In this document: positions 1 through 12,800 of the stretch, in pieces | Numbering within the stretch: position 1 is the first letter of the stretch | How the letters are laid out: every line of letters begins with the position of its first letter | NCBI GenBank assembly: GCA_963969495.1 | Contig: OZ018323.1 | Location: forward strand, 67,150,460 to 67,214,459 | Direction: 5' to 3' | Source: Ceratothoa steindachneri | Taxonomy: Eukaryota > Arthropoda > Malacostraca > Isopoda > Cymothoidae | DNA length: 64,000 nucleotides | Program-made: the position numbers and the translations under genes | The notes under the pieces: generated by a model | What the model saw: only the letters and a program-made list of their open reading frames with translations | The model's database searches: none | Told to the model about the DNA's origin: nothing

Positions 1-110
1 TCCACCTTTTATAGATGATATTTCTCGTTTCACCCTAGCGGCCATATAGAATCCACTTGGATTGGGCACTAACCCACCGGTAACTTATCTTAAATCTTAA
101 ATCTCACCGA
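1..110 (+). mobile_element. 3' terminal relic of a non-LTR retrotransposon
   Basis: Two adjacent small hairpins are visible: AATCC (50-54) pairs with GGATT (59-63), and TGGG (63-66) pairs with CCCA (73-76). They are followed by a short A-rich repeat tail built on TCTTAAA (about 85-105). The same layout, two hairpins and then a tail, ends the relic at 2335-2400 and the complete elements in the array. No coding sequence remains. The lineage is inferred from this layout only. Confidence 0.5.
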
Positions 111-645
111 ATACCACCGTACTGGTACTGGACACGTTCAGATACAGACTTCATACGGTACGCTTATACCATTTTCAGTTTTACCTCTTTGAGGGACATT
201 ATTCCACTTTTTAATCACTCTAGCTACATAATGTTATTATTTCATATTAATATGCAGGAATCATACTGTATATTTTGTACTAATAAATAAAAAAATAAAA
301 ACGCGTGTTTGTAGTTTAAAAGTAAGCAAACACAGTGCAACAGACAGTAAATTAGTAGACGACTTGAGAGATTGATAAACTTCCTGTGCACTACCATTTC
401 TAGTACCATCTAGGATCACCACAAGAATGAGAACTGGCAAATTCTAACATATTAGAACCAGGATGTTTCCACCTATCAAGGCTACGTAAATTTTAAGCAA
501 CGAATTACTAGAAGTGTTTGCTCTCCATACAGGAGATGACAGTTAGGCAGTAAACAAAGTTGTCAACATGAGGGTTACGGTATGTCTTTAACTTTGTGGT
601 ACCCGTGTCCAGTAATTAATGAGGATTAATCACATTTAAAATTTA
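111..645. other. AT-rich DNA without a recognised gene
   Basis: There is no long open frame and no recognisable RNA gene. AATAAA-like runs near 280-300 are simple A/T-rich sequence and are not linked to any visible transcript. Confidence 0.5.
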
Positions 646-692
646 TAAATAATCGGCCGATTATTGGTTACCGATTAATCGGTGCAACCCTA
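646..692. repeat. Two adjacent palindromes, probable hAT-type terminal repeat
   Basis: A perfect 18-bp palindrome (648-665, centred on CGGCCG) is followed by a perfect 14-bp palindrome (670-683, centred on ATTAAT), and the block ends in GGTGCAACCCTA (681-692). Read on the minus strand the end is TAGGGTTGCACC, which matches the usual start of hAT transposon and MITE inverted repeats. No partner end was found to the left. This is probably the right end of an old non-autonomous element. Confidence 0.4.
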
Positions 693-856
693 GGCCAAAC
701 GCATCTAAAGTATCTATTGGAAATAAAATTAAACATGATATAATATAATTGAATAATTGTTAAATTTATTTCCATCAATAGTTGCAAGATCCCTAGAAAA
801 AATTCCTCTTACAAGATGGTTGACACATGCAAATAGAATCCTTTGGCTTTACTTAA

Positions 857-1738
857 TTACCTGTAGATCCTGATTTGGATTATCCTCGTTTTCTAGTGCT
901 GAATTCCAGTTCCGGGTCTCTGCTTTCGAAATTGGACGTGTTTGGTTTGAATAAGGAGTTTAAGTCCCGCCGTATGTGGGCCCGTGGTAGTATGGATTTA
1001 GTGGTTGAGGTATCTTCGCGAGAGCAGTGTGGTGCCGTGCTGGATTTCTCCTCCCTTTCGGAGGTCCCGGTTTCGGTTGTGCCCCACCCATGCCTTAATT
1101 TTGTTAAGGGAGTGATTCGTTCCAACGAATTATTGCAATATGATGTTTCGAGACTAAAGGATAAACTTTCGCCCCAGAGGGTTACGGACGTTTATAGCGT
1201 TTCTAAGTCTTTTGGTCCCGCTAAGGGTCTTATGAGTACGCTCATCATTACCTTTGAACGTCAGGATCTACCCCAGTTTGTTCGTGCTGGTTATCTTCGT
1301 GTCCCTGTGTCCAGTTATGTCGAGCTCCCCAGACGTTGTTTTAATTGCCACCAGTTTGGCCATATGAGCAGCAATTGTAGGCAGGCTCGTCGCTGTGTGG
1401 TCTGTGCATTGGCGTACCATGGCTCCTCTTGTGGGAATCATGAATGTTGCGCCAATTGTGGAGGTTCACATAGCGCGGCTTCGTGTTCTTGTCCCGTATT
1501 TCTTTTTGAGAAGGAGGTCCTGGCCCTTCGGCACACCTTCATGCTGGACTTCCGTGAGGCCCGTCGTAGGGTGCGGGGGCAGCTCGCCCCCTCCGGCTGT
1601 CTCTTCTCTGACGTTCTCCGGGAGGCGGGGTCCCGCCGTCCTCCCGGTCGTCCCACTCCTTTGTCTTCTCGCGGTCCCTCTGTTGCTCCTTCTCCTCTGC
1701 CTTTGGTCCCTCGCGGTTATAATTTCATCTTAGTTTAG
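857..1738 (+). pseudogene. Decayed gag-like ORF1 of an I/Jockey-type retrotransposon
   Basis: An open frame starts after a stop at 854 and has no ATG at its head, so it is 5'-truncated. It encodes an RRM-like gag region ending with the signature VRAGYLRVPV and ELPRRCFNC, then three Cys/His knuckles (the first is CX2CX4HX4C: CFNCHQFGHMSSNC). It then reads FLFEKEVLALRHTFMLDF. The same order (RRM-like region, three knuckles, LLEKEILAVQAQDRLSF) is found in ORF1 of the array elements, but the proteins are far diverged. No ORF2 follows. This is an older, different family of the same group, left as a fragment. Confidence 0.75.
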
Positions 1739-2040
1739 TTATGACTTGTTTTTTTTATAGTTATTTTTAATAATTATTTTATAATATCAAAAAACAAAAT
1801 GGTGAAGTTCAGAAATAAATATAAGTATCGAAATTTTGTGAATTTTTTAAAACCCAAAGAATTACAAATGGTGAAATTCAGATAATTTATTTTTATATAT
1901 CTTCTATAACTATATTTTAGCAACGTGATATTTTGAAAGGGGGGGAAATTTAGTTCCTTTTTAAAATTATTATAATTGGCGAAGTTCAGAAAATTTATAA
2001 AAAATTAACCATGGATGCTTTTTTTTTCAGATTTAAAATT
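1739..2040 (+). repeat. Imperfect direct repeats with an ATGGTGAAGTTCAG core
   Basis: Three related blocks start near 1799, 1868 and 1975 and read roughly ATGGTGAAGTTCAGAAA, then an A/T-rich spacer. They lie directly 3' of the gag relic in AT-rich sequence. They may be part of that element's old 3' region or a short local duplication. No coding potential is seen. Confidence 0.45.
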
Positions 2041-2400
2041 TTAATCTTAGTAGCGTAGCGCAAGCTTTCCCCTTAGGGGGAAGTAGCGAAGCCATTACCC
2101 GGTTGTTTTATATTTTATCCTGTGTCCGCCCCTGCAGCTGGCGCATGTCATTTGTTTATTGCCCCAGCCACCCTTGTTTTTAGAATGAGTGCTGTATGCC
2201 CGTAATTTAAGTGTGCGTCTCTGTGTATTGTAGTTTTCTTCTAATCCTTTGCTTTTCCCCATTTTTATTGAGTGTCTCCCACGCCTCTTCTGACTTTTTT
2301 CGGGCGACCCCTTTTTAACAGTGCTGCCATTAAGAATCCATTAGGATTGGGCAGCTGCCACCTTGTTTTCCCTTAAACTAAACTAACTCCCCCATTCTCC
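2041..2400 (+). mobile_element. 3' UTR and tail relic of a non-LTR retrotransposon
   Basis: The block opens with an 8-bp hairpin (2065-2083, CCCC-TTA-GGGG core) flanked by TAGCG repeats. It ends with the two-hairpin layout: AATCC (2335-2339) pairs with GGATT (2344-2348), and a GGCAGCTGCC palindrome lies at 2350-2359. A tail of TTAAACTAAAC repeats follows (about 2373-2386). It probably belongs to the same relic as the gag fragment at 857-1738, with ORF2 lost between them. Confidence 0.5.
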
Positions 2401-2980
2401 CTGTTTGGCTTTGTTTAATCAGTCCCATTAAAATGTTAAAAATCATAATGGAAGTTTATATTCAAAATTGGTTTTTGATTAAATCATATCCAAAGATATG
2501 CGATGAACCACATTACTTCTGGTATATGAAGCAGGTTATCAGAACTCTGAAAAAATATAATAAGGAAATTATGGAAAAGGCACTGCCCAAATAATTCCTA
2601 CTCTGCTTATCCAGAGCACATTTTATTAACTATCTTGACAGACTCCAGAAGGCTTCATTTGAGCAATAATTAGGCAAGGTGATCATATCAGAGACTCTGA
2701 ACTGCTAAAATTTTTAATTTTGAATGTGAAGATTATATCAATTAGATTGGGATCATGAAATTATTACAGCCCCCCTCCATTCCATGGAATCTAATAAATG
2801 AGGGCCTTCATCTAGCTTGATCTAAGCCACCAAATTATTCCATTTTCCTGTCATTGCCAAGGCGTAGTGACACATAACATCAGAAGAAAGAGTCGCTTAT
2901 GAAAATAGACGTAAATTTATCTTTAATGTAATGAATCAAGAAAAAAAAGTTTGTTTTAATTAGATAAGTAAGTGGATGTT
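2401..2980. other. AT-rich DNA, nothing recognised
   Basis: No open frame, repeat or RNA gene can be supported here. Confidence 0.5.
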
Positions 2981-3240
2981 ATAATAAAAGAGGAATGTTT
3001 TATCATCATTATTCTTGAAGGCTTCATACATGTTTGTATGTGTCGGCCTTATTTACCCAATGGCGGCTTTCCATGCTGCTTGATCTCTGGCTGTTTCTCT
3101 ATTCAAACTCGTATCTCTGAGGTCCCTTTGTATGACCTCATTCCACGTCTTCCTCCGTCTCCCTCTGGCAGCTACACCCCCAACCTCCAAACTCCTAACA
3201 CCCTTCACCCAATTATTAACCTCCACCCTCTCCACATGAG
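2981..3240 (-). pseudogene. C-terminal end of a non-LTR reverse transcriptase ORF
   Basis: On the minus strand, 3235-3053 encodes about 60 residues with the pattern RGRRRKTWNEVIQRDL, then LNRETARDQAAWKAAIG and a stop. This G/R-R-KTW-x-DL-x-DR-x-W-x-A pattern is common at the C terminus of RTE/CR1-like reverse transcriptases. Past the stop (lower coordinates) the strand carries ATAATGATGATAA, a trinucleotide-type tail typical of those elements. It is strongly 5'-truncated and dead. The exact clade is uncertain. Confidence 0.6.
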
Positions 3241-3607
3241 CGAACTACCTACAATTCTTGGCCTCACTTAGCTGCATATTTAATCAATTAAACTCTTGAA
3301 AATAATTAATATTTGGCCTGACAATCTTTTCATATATATATTTGAAATATGGAAACAAAAAGGGGGGTATGTGTGGAGTAGGAGGGGTTATATACAAGTT
3401 TTAGGTTTGTATGACCAAAATGAACTCGCAGCAACATGTAGAATTGAAATAGAAGGTTTTGAAACCCCCCTCTCCCTTTACTGTGCACTGGTAGGACATT
3501 AGTATTTAATTTTGATGGTATACAGTGCAATTAAAAATACTGGTTAACGAAAAAAGTGGCTGGTTCACAGGTTTTCCGCATTTTGATATCCCTCGTTTTC
3601 TTTGCAG

Positions 3608-3799
3608 TTTTGCCAAATCTGGCCCACCATCTCCTGGCGGATCTCTGCGTCGCGGCCCTGCACCTGTTGCCACCAACCGAGGCCCTCCACCAGTGCCAGT
3701 CGGTGGAAGTGGAAGACCCGCTCCTGCTATTCCCTCCCGCCCCACACCGGCTCCCCCTTCGAGGCCAGCATCTGGGCTTCCTCCCCCTCTTATTCCATC
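3608..3799 (+). CDS. Proline-rich coding exon, probable dynamin C-terminal domain
   Basis: A pyrimidine-rich acceptor ending TTTGCAG (3601-3607) and a consensus donor GTAAGT (3800-3805) bound a 192-nt exon open in one frame, entering and leaving in codon phase 2. It encodes a proline/arginine-rich segment with repeated SH3-ligand motifs: RPAPAIPSRP, PPSRP and a final PPPLIPS. Dynamin proline-rich domains, which recruit SH3 proteins such as amphiphysin and endophilin to the necks of endocytic vesicles, look like this. Upstream GTPase exons are not in the window, so the assignment rests on composition and the PSRP motifs. Another proline-rich adaptor remains possible. Confidence 0.6.
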
Positions 3800-6700
3800 G
3801 TAAGTTTTAAGTGTTTCGCTACACGTTGTTGACCGGTTTGATTCGTGTTTCTGCCCGCCATAGCGTGCAAGATTGGCTTGTGGGGTGTCATCAGAAATAA
3901 AGCTTAGTTTCTTTTGTATGTCTGCATTTGTCTGTGCTAGGATTTCTTACGTGGCCAGTAACTTCTAGCGCTCGAGTCTTGCTGCTTTCTTCTTCTATCA
4001 ATTATGTGTTGGTCTCGATCACAAGGGTGATCGGTCGTATTTCCAAGCTTATGGTTCGTGCGTGTGAACTTGTGATCAAAGACTTTTTCAATGTCTCCTC
4101 AACAATTGCTGCAGTAATACACTTCACCCTTGAATCCTACTCCACGCCTTCCGTTGTGGAGTAATAATTTCCCTCAAGTTTGTCTTAGGCTTGGAATGCA
4201 AGCACTTCTCCGTAACGTGTGATCGGCACGCATCACGCCACTAAAAAAAAACAACTACCCACCCTTTTATGGCCTATTAAGCACTAGGACAACCATCATT
4301 TTGTCCATGTTGAATGGGCCTTCATAGAAATATGGTGGTTTATGTGGTGTAACATCACGTCCATTCAGGGCTCATCTCTGGGCAGTCTCCAACTCTTCAC
4401 GCACTGCATTATTGATTTTGTAAAAAATTTAGTCTTTGGTTTCTGGGAGGAATACTCGATTTCATGTTGGGTCTTTAGGAATGAGGTACGGAAATAATAT
4501 CCCCATGATTGTTGTGTCAGCTACATATATAAGTTATTAAAGCTAACAGCATCTTACCCCAAATCGTCCAGACATAGCTGGTAACGCTCGTATAATAATC
4601 CTATGAATGTGTTGTTGAGCCTCGATCAGATCCAGGAACTTACTAATACCAACATATGTTAAAGAAGAGTTTCATTTTTTACACTTTTTTCTTTTGTCCT
4701 GTGCCATTGAGACATGCCTGCGACCCTCCTTTAGTTACAATGTACCTTTCAGTTTGATCTCCCTAGCTCGGGTCCCCATCTAACTTTAAGCGACTTATTC
4801 TCTCTATATATTTTTTTTTTAATTCGATCTTGTCCTGTGGCTGTCGGTATTGAGGCTGGGTTATTACCTCTGACCCAAGAGTTTGGCGGAGATTATGTGG
4901 TTCGTCGTTGTATGCTTGTGTACAAGATAGAAAAATAGTTATTGATAGATTTCACTAAAAATAATTGTGGTTGGGTGGAGCTTGGAAGAAGCAAGATCTG
5001 ATTAGATTTGGGAGGTGGATCCAGATTAGGATGAAAATTCCGGGTGACCTATTTACTTCCTTTATTGCTAGATGTGGCATAAAATTATTGTAATCTTCTC
5101 TTATTGGTTGTTTGTGTCTTAAAGATGCTTTCTAAATCTAGCCGGCGAATTGGACACACAAGAAACTTTTCTTTACGCCATTGCCGACCTTTTGGCACTA
5201 TTTTAAAATCCTTTGGTCTTCAACATAGTCAATATTTGTAGAGGTAGATTTTTTCGAGAGGACTTCGTTTGGAACCGTTTGTGAAAAGAGGGACTTTGTG
5301 GTTCCGGGTTATCTCCCGTCTTCCCGGCGATGCTCGTCTTTTCTATAGGTCTCCTAGAGAGGTTATATGGAAATATGTTCTGAGATGCATGAGATTAGGG
5401 TAATGTTTTCAGGTTGCAGCGGGTGGGCAGTCGCCATTTATTTTTGGAAGGATGGGTCGGGTGTCCTGAGTAGAGTCAGATGTATGAATGATGAGTGTGG
5501 CGGTTTGGAGTAGGGCAATGTTATGGAGTGAAGTGGGCGTGTATATATTTTATGGTGGGTTTGAGGTAAGTTTCACTTTAATTTGGTGTATAAAGAAGGG
5601 GTGGGGGGTAAGAGTAGGAATGAAGAATGCGTCTAGTTGTGACGGACAGAGCAGATTGTTGAACTGTGGACTTTCTTGTTTAGGTGGTCCTTGATAGATA
5701 GAGAGAACTTGGGTTCAATGTGTAGTTGGTGTCTAGGCGTGGTTTTATGCATCCTCTTGTGATGTGGAGGAAGACACTTGAATAGAGGGGGGAGGGGTCT
5801 CTGTTGATAATTGACATAAGTTTTCTTTCAGTGTGACGTAAAACCTTTTTCTTGACCGTTATTTTAAGAATGGGCAAAATGACCGCAAGGAAAATTAAGT
5901 TGGGTCGTACTGGTCCCGCTTCAGATTTTTGCTCGAACAATTTCCAGTGTTCAGAATTAGGTGTTGGCGCGATTTATTTACTTCCATAAAAGCGAGTTTA
6001 TACAGACCTGTTCAGGTTGAGGTGTAGAAAGTAATTAAATAATGTATACTCGGTTGTATTCGGCTTAACAAGTCCCAATCAATTAATCTGTCGGTACTGG
6101 AATATATGAACAAAGGAGTCTATTATATTCTGTCCGTTGTACAATTTGTTACTAGTGTGTCCAAAATAATGTTTGAATAAAAGGAACTTTGTGCTGAGTG
6201 AACCACACCCCATCTACGTCACTGCTTTTTATCACAACGGTGAATCAAATGATACCGTTCGCGTATTTGTGCTGGTCTGGAAAAGTGTGAATGATTAAAA
6301 TTGGTCATTGACTGAATTTTTTTTTTTTGAGGGAAGTGAGGGGTTAGGTTTTTGAGTCGCATTGATGCCCGCTGATCCTTCTGTGAAAGAGCGGTTGATG
6401 ATCATATTGACAAATGACTGATTTTTGTCTCCTTTTTTCTAATATCTTAAAAAAAAAATGATAAAGCACTTTCCCACTGTGCGGTTTGTGTGTATCACCG
6501 CCACGACTGGCATAACTCTCGTTAATCACAATTAGTTCACTATATAGTTTTTTTGTTTTCCTTCCCCCCCCCCCATCCTGTTTGATTAACAAAAAACCCA
6601 CTAATTAAAAATGAAATTCCTCCATTAACCTCCGCTCCGTCTCCTTTCAATTGTACCCCCCCTCCCAGTCCCGACCGCCCCAAGTACTCTCCTCTCTGTA

Positions 6701-7798
6701 CATTCACTTCTCCCAACTTCACCACACTTTACAAACCTCTTGTCAGAGATGCCCAAATACATGGTGATTAAACCAGTTAATGTCCACTCGTAGTGAAGGA
6801 TGGTGAGGGAGGGTAGGGTTATTTATAAGGGTTAAATTACAGTTGCCTTATGTGAAGCAGACATGAAAGAGAAAGAACAGTTGTTTAAATCGAGAGATTT
6901 CAGTTGCTTGTGTTATGCGAGACGGACATGGTGATAACCTTTCTTCTGGCTGGTATTTTGATCCCTCGTGGTTATCTTTGGAATGCGCATGTTGGTGGTG
7001 GGTAGATAGTGCTGCATTATTTGGTTGAGGGCATTTTTCTTCTGAAGTTTACTATAATTCAGTCCTTTCATTTTAGAAAGTAGGGCCGTTTTCCTCCCAG
7101 TGGGAGTCTTCTATACCCTGTCTCAAGTTTTCGTTACTCCCCATTTTAATTGCAACACAAGAAACATGGAACAGATTTTTAAGTGGAAACAAGTGTTGTT
7201 CGTGCTTATGAAGGTGGAAAATCCGGGGTTGGAAGTCCACTTAAAACTCTGGGTCGCCACTTTGATCTGCATCATATGGCGCGATCTGTGGTTAAATGCC
7301 CTAACTAATCTTTAATGGGCATCATTGGAAATTCTAACTATTTCCTTAGGTTAGAAAACTAAATGGATAATATACAAGGTAATATTGGATTTAATTCCGG
7401 ATGGAACTTTCTTTGTATTTTTCCCTCTTTTTTTGGCATGTTTGACCACCCCAAAGTTTTCCTTTAGCTCTTTCTGGATGCGTCCATAAGTCGCCCTTTC
7501 TTTTCCTTTTGGGGTAGAAATCGTTTAAGGTTGGGGGGGGGGCATTTATTTACTAGCATACATGTATTTGAAAGTCTATAAATATTCTCTCGGCTTATTC
7601 ACATATTTATCTTGTTTACGCTTCCTTCTGCATGCCAAGCGAGAGAATACCCATCCCATTTTGTCCGGCACCTGTTCTAAAAGGAACTAAGCCCGGATAG
7701 GGTTCATTGATATTGGAACCGCTTCCCTAAAAATCTTTAGTGTGAAAGAATTTGGGTCTGTTACCCGGTTAATCCAAGTCTAGGTGTAAATCAAAATG
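3800..7798 (+). other. Probable intron, no other gene recognised
   Basis: This is AT-rich DNA between the proline-rich exon and its first terminal exon. It has short open frames only, with no consistent coding pattern, and several homopolymer runs (for example poly-T near 6318 and poly-C near 6565). A candidate acceptor near 4770 leads into a non-proline frame and was not accepted. Confidence 0.5.

Positions 7799-7892
<94 letters not shown>
7799..7892. repeat. Compound (TA)n-(GA)n microsatellite
   Basis: About 33 TA units (to 7865) run straight into about 13 GA units (7866-7892). The apparent tyrosine-isoleucine open frame across it is a by-product of the repeat. Confidence 0.97.
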
Positions 7893-7897
<5 letters not shown>

Positions 7898-9722
7898 AAT
7901 GGAGAGGTTTTTTTTAATTTTAGGAGACTATCTGGCGACAACCCACTTGGGGAAATGGAGAGAGATAGCGGACGTGTTTAAAAATGTTGTTGTGTTATGT
8001 GAAATGAACTGTTTATGTGGGATGGAATGGATGTAGTGTGATTAGGCATTTCTGGTGGTGGTAGGGGTAGAGAGATATGAAGATGGGCAGTTTGAGTGAG
8101 GACTGGCGTAATGATTCGGTATGAAATTGCAAATTCGAGAATTCTGGGTGAAGTTGAGATTTGCAATGGAGGCTGTAGTGTATTAACCATACAATGTAAC
8201 AAGTGTTGGAAAGAGGTCTGAACTAGCTTGTGACGAGTGGTGGAACTAACGGAGGGGGTATGGTTGTAGGCGATATGAACGGACGAATAGTTGGTGAAAT
8301 GGAATAACGGGCTTGAGGTAGAGGAAAAATGGGTCTTAAGTTTCTGTGCTGAGTGAAACGTGTTATGGTAAACACATTCTTTCAGCACAAAAATGTGCAT
8401 ATGTATATTTGGGTTCGGCAAAGAAGAGAGGTTGAATGTAAAAGTATGATTGATCTTTTCTTAGTTGGAAAGATGTTGAGGGATACGTTCAATGTCAAAG
8501 TTGCGAGAGGTCTAAAGTATGGGTTTATTCGATGGGCAAGGCGAGGGCTTTAAGGTGTAAGGTTAGGTAAGGACTTTAGATTGGGTCTGTGCATCGAGTT
8601 TTTCTATTTGTTTTTAAATTGAAATTCTTCTCCCACCGACCCTCTTGTCGCAAATTAGTTCATGTCCGTCCTTTCCACCGTCTTTGTTACTGAACACTAT
8701 GCAGCATTCACATTTTTCCTTTTTTTTTTCCTCTACACCCCTTTCTCTAACGAATGAACACGCTCTCATTGTATTATACATTTACATTTTCTTAGGAATC
8801 TTCTACCAACATTTTCTTTGCTATATAATACGGAGATACAGCCTACTTCATGTATGCATATTATCGGTCGTAACTTATACTCGACACTTTGCTTCTCGAA
8901 GTCCGAACCGATCGCTGATATAGTGTAGAAATCGGTCCAGGTGTTTCAAATGCCTTTTAAAGGAACGAAAAGGAGACGCAAAATAGGGGAAAATATCCTT
9001 TCCTGAATGAAGCAGAGTTAAAGAGTGTTGGCGTGCCGTTTATGACCCTTTAGTACCAATCAATTTAATTACTCGGAGTATTAACGCCCTGAAATTGCCA
9101 TTTTCCTCAATTTCATTTTACAAACCTATTATCCAAATCTTTGTTGCGGAGAAGCCTTTGTTGGTTTGCGCGTTGTAAATTGACCCAGTCTCATAAGCGT
9201 GTATGATTTGTTTGTTTTTTTGTTATCGCAGAAATGAGAGTTAAAATTTGCCTTTCAATTCCATTCTTTAAATTGATATGTGGTCCTTTGAAGTTGCTAT
9301 CTCTGTGTTTTATTCTTATGTCCTATTTACGAGTTTCTCTCCTCCGATCTGACTTCTACCTCCATCGCTGATTCTATGGATTCTCCTTTTTGTCCATTAA
9401 GGGCCTCTGTGTTGGCACAATGGAGCAAACTGTTTCCTTCGTTTGAGACTGCGACTAACATCTTCTTGGCTGTTGGCATTTTGACTTTATTCTCGGACTC
9501 TCATTCGAGCAGGGAAATGGACAACGACTGCCTTTTGGCGTGCTTTTATCAAGGTGGGGGGTAGGGGGTTAAGGGATCCAGAGGGACTTTTCTGTCCGTC
9601 TCCGCGTTCGAGATGAGGTCCCGCTTTCTTTTGTTTTACCTAAGTACCGACCCATTTCTCCCGAATATCTTGTTTACGTTATAGCCGGCGTTGATTTCCT
9701 CCCCCTCCTCCCCCCCACCCAG
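7893..9722 (+). other. Rest of probable intron with strong 3' pyrimidine tract
   Basis: No gene is seen. The last 30 bases are almost pure C/T and end CCACCCAG (9715-9722), a strong splice acceptor for the following terminal exon. Confidence 0.5.
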
Positions 9723-9864
9723 CCGAGGAGGCGGGACGACAGGAATGGGGGGCATGCCCCAGCTCCAGCAGCGCGTACAGCAGGCTGCCGGCGAGGCAGC
9801 AGCCAAGGCCGCCATCAACGCTGCAAGCAACGAGCTATTCTCTACCTTCGGTTTCAAGAAGTAG
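9723..9864 (+). CDS. Alternative terminal exon a of the dynamin-like gene
   Basis: The first base completes the split codon left by the 3608-3799 exon (TC+C, Ser), then 46 codons and TAG (9862-9864) follow. The peptide starts RGGGTTGMGGMPQLQQRVQQ, continues as an alanine-rich helix-like stretch with alternating acidic and basic residues, and ends LFSTFGFKK. The join reads PPLIPS-R. GC content and codon order stand out from the AT-rich surroundings, which supports real coding. The sequence after it (9865 on) would be the 3' UTR of this isoform. The exon join is inferred from matching phase and not observed in RNA. Confidence 0.65.
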
Positions 9865-12800
9865 GATGGCTACGCGGAAGCTCCCTTTGCCCCCCTTCAA
9901 CGCCCCTTCCCACCCTTCCCTTGTATCATCGTTAAGGAACAGCGTCGACGCAAAGTTATACTCGCTCCGCCCGACCCCCGCTGGTTAGTCACGCGTCTCA
10001 GAGAAAGCATCAAAATTCTTTGTCACAAATTGAAGCTGGAGTCATTCGTACAGGGGCGGGGGCTGCTATTCGGGTGTATTTCCATCGTGTCTCCCGATGT
10101 TTCTTAGTTATTGCCGCTCCCGTTGCCCCTTCTCCCAAATTTGGGAGATGCGAATGATTCGAAAACCGACACTCCGAAGAATAAGGCTAATGTGGGTTAC
10201 CCTTGGGAAAGATATTCGAACGAATTTTAACCATTTACTCATCCAAACAACCTCTAGTTTTACACTTTTCAGTTCTCTATCTTCCTCACTAGCATGACAG
10301 TGAGACTCGTGCTAATTTTGCCTTTTATCTCGTAGTGTGCACACGTCAACACTTAATAATAATCTTGCTCAAATGCTTTTCCTACTTTTGTTGAACTTAT
10401 CAGTGTAAAGTTTATTTTGACGGGCAAAAATCAACCCTAGCACCGTGAAGTTTTTTGTTAAAAGTAAATTTGCGGCAATGTATTTTATCCTGTTTGCTAG
10501 AATTCCTTCTAGGTAATTCCATTAGGAATAGTTTCCTTTTTACGTGTTGTCGGTTGTGCGAAATAACAAAACTTTACTCCTTTTTCAACGAGCCGTGTGG
10601 TGTGTCGGGAAGGGTGAGCGATTATAACCGTTTGTTTCGCACTATCCCATTGTATTGTGATCCGACGTTCATTTCGTATATTCTGGTTTCATGTATAAAA
10701 ATATCATTTCATATTCAGCTTATATGAAAGATCACTCAATGGGATAGATCAATAATTGTGTTAGCTTGTATATGAGAATACGTGTATTTAGTAATTTATT
10801 CTGTGAATATAGACGCTTGTTAACTTTTTGTTGATATCTAAAAATTATAACGTTTACTAAGATATATTTACTTGTGTCGTGAAAGATTACAAGTGCATAG
10901 TTCGAACATGGGATCTTCTATATAGAGTAATAAATCATTATTGTAGCTATTAAAACTTTAACTATTCGTAAATTAACCTAGTGAACAAAAGGGTTGCATT
11001 ATATCCCCACTCTGTTACCCGTTGTATAAAGTATTAGAATTACTGAGGCAGAAAATGTGAAACGATGCATTCTTAATTTTGGGGGTCGGAAATTGCTCGG
11101 CTCGGTTCTGCCATTTATTGTAAGCGGGATTAAGAATAATGCTTTTATCAAGACAAAATAATCAACATACTAATTATCTTATGATATTGATGTTAACATA
11201 ATTCGCAAGCTTTCTGTTGTTTATTTTTCTATTGTTGTGGAAACTTGTTAATTATTGAAAAATTCCCCCAAGTTAATGTTGCTGTAATGTCCAAAAGATA
11301 CACTACAGATTTCAAGGAAGGCTTTTTGCCTTTGCCTTTTTGGGGGGTGGATAATTGCATTTACCATTTGTGAAATATCTTGGTAAATGTTGGATATATT
11401 CAACAGGTGCAGTGAGGTACGATAAAATAGTGGGTCGCATCCTGTTAGAGAACAGGAGGATAAGTGAATCTAGTCGTTTGGGAAAAGTTAATATGAATAT
11501 ACGGATCAAATAGAATATATGAAGTGAGAATTCGAATTAGGATTAATCAAAGGTGTCGATTATAGCTAAACTCTTCTTTTTGAGCCATGGTTTCGTATTT
11601 CCGGAAGCTCTTAAGATTTGAAGATTATCTTTTTCAGAATGTGTAGTAGTTCGCTGCGATGCTGGTTGCCGCCAGTAGTAAGTAGAAGCGCTTGCATTCA
11701 TGTTTACCCGTAATGATAGGAAAATGTGGTTAAATTGAAATGGGGAGGCATAAAATACAGACCTGAACACCGGGAGCAACTAAACCCCAAAGCCACGCTT
11801 TTAAAGAAAACATCCCTTGCTTCTGTATTCCGCATTTTCTCTTATTTTACAAATTATTTGAGGGACTTAAATGGAAAATTATTTTGTGCAGGTGGGTAGC
11901 AGTTCGTCACTGTTCATTCGAATTGTTAGATTCTCCGATCTACTTTAACTTGAGATATTGTTGATCCTTTGACCAGTTGAATGTTTTTAATGCATGTAGG
12001 AATTAATAATATGATGTTAAATTCGAATTAAATACTTGGGTTATCAGACGGAAGGGCAAAACCTTATCACAGAACAGAGTTTAGTTTCACTGTTGATGGA
12101 ATCATTAGGATAGTTCGTAAAAGGTGTTATTTCTTCTAAATCTTGAGATTAGCTTGTTCTCCCATCTTAATTGTATATGCACACAATTTTCGTAGTGAAA
12201 TATTAGCAAGCGTATATCGTATATTCTTATTCATTCGTCGTCTGACCCATCCAATAAGCTGTTCATGAGCGATAAATCTTTGAATTCGCTTAATATTGCA
12301 AATGTAACTTCGTTTAGAGTTAGACCGAATGTTTTCCTGTGTTTATCTCGATAGAAAAATCGATTCTTTGTTTATTCTGGCAATAAAATGAAACAAGAGG
12401 TTGGATGTGTTGAAACGCTGTTATCTTTCTAATTGAATCTGATTTAATTTTTTTCACAATTACAAATGCCTTGTAATGTTTGAGTTTAATTGAAAATAAA
12501 ATTTAACAAGGTTCTTCCAACTCTTAAGTTGATAACTTACCATTTTACTCTAGGGGCATTTATTACGCGCATTATAAGTAATTTTAGTAACAGTAAAATA
12601 CAAGTCGGTTGCATCAAATACCATATTTTGAACTCTCATTGTCATCCAAATGGCTGAGAATAAACCAAACGAAAGTACCACTAAACTAAAGAAAAAATAT
12701 ATAGTTTATATTTATATATATGTAAGTAATTTATTCAATATATCGAATGAATGTTAATACTGACTTAAGAAAATAGGATTATTTTAATTGTATTTAGTTG

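Noticed and set aside
875..875. Start codons at 875 and at 20447 (and the equivalents in other copies)
   Set aside because: Both are TTG, not ATG. The 875 frame is 5'-truncated and open from 857, and ORF2 is open from 20417.
4765..4860. Candidate third terminal exon after CTCCCTAG
   Set aside because: The phase fits but the peptide is hydrophobic low-complexity sequence with no proline-rich character.
7796..7981. 61-codon open frame rich in Tyr-Ile and Arg-Glu
   Set aside because: It is translation of the (TA)n-(GA)n microsatellite.
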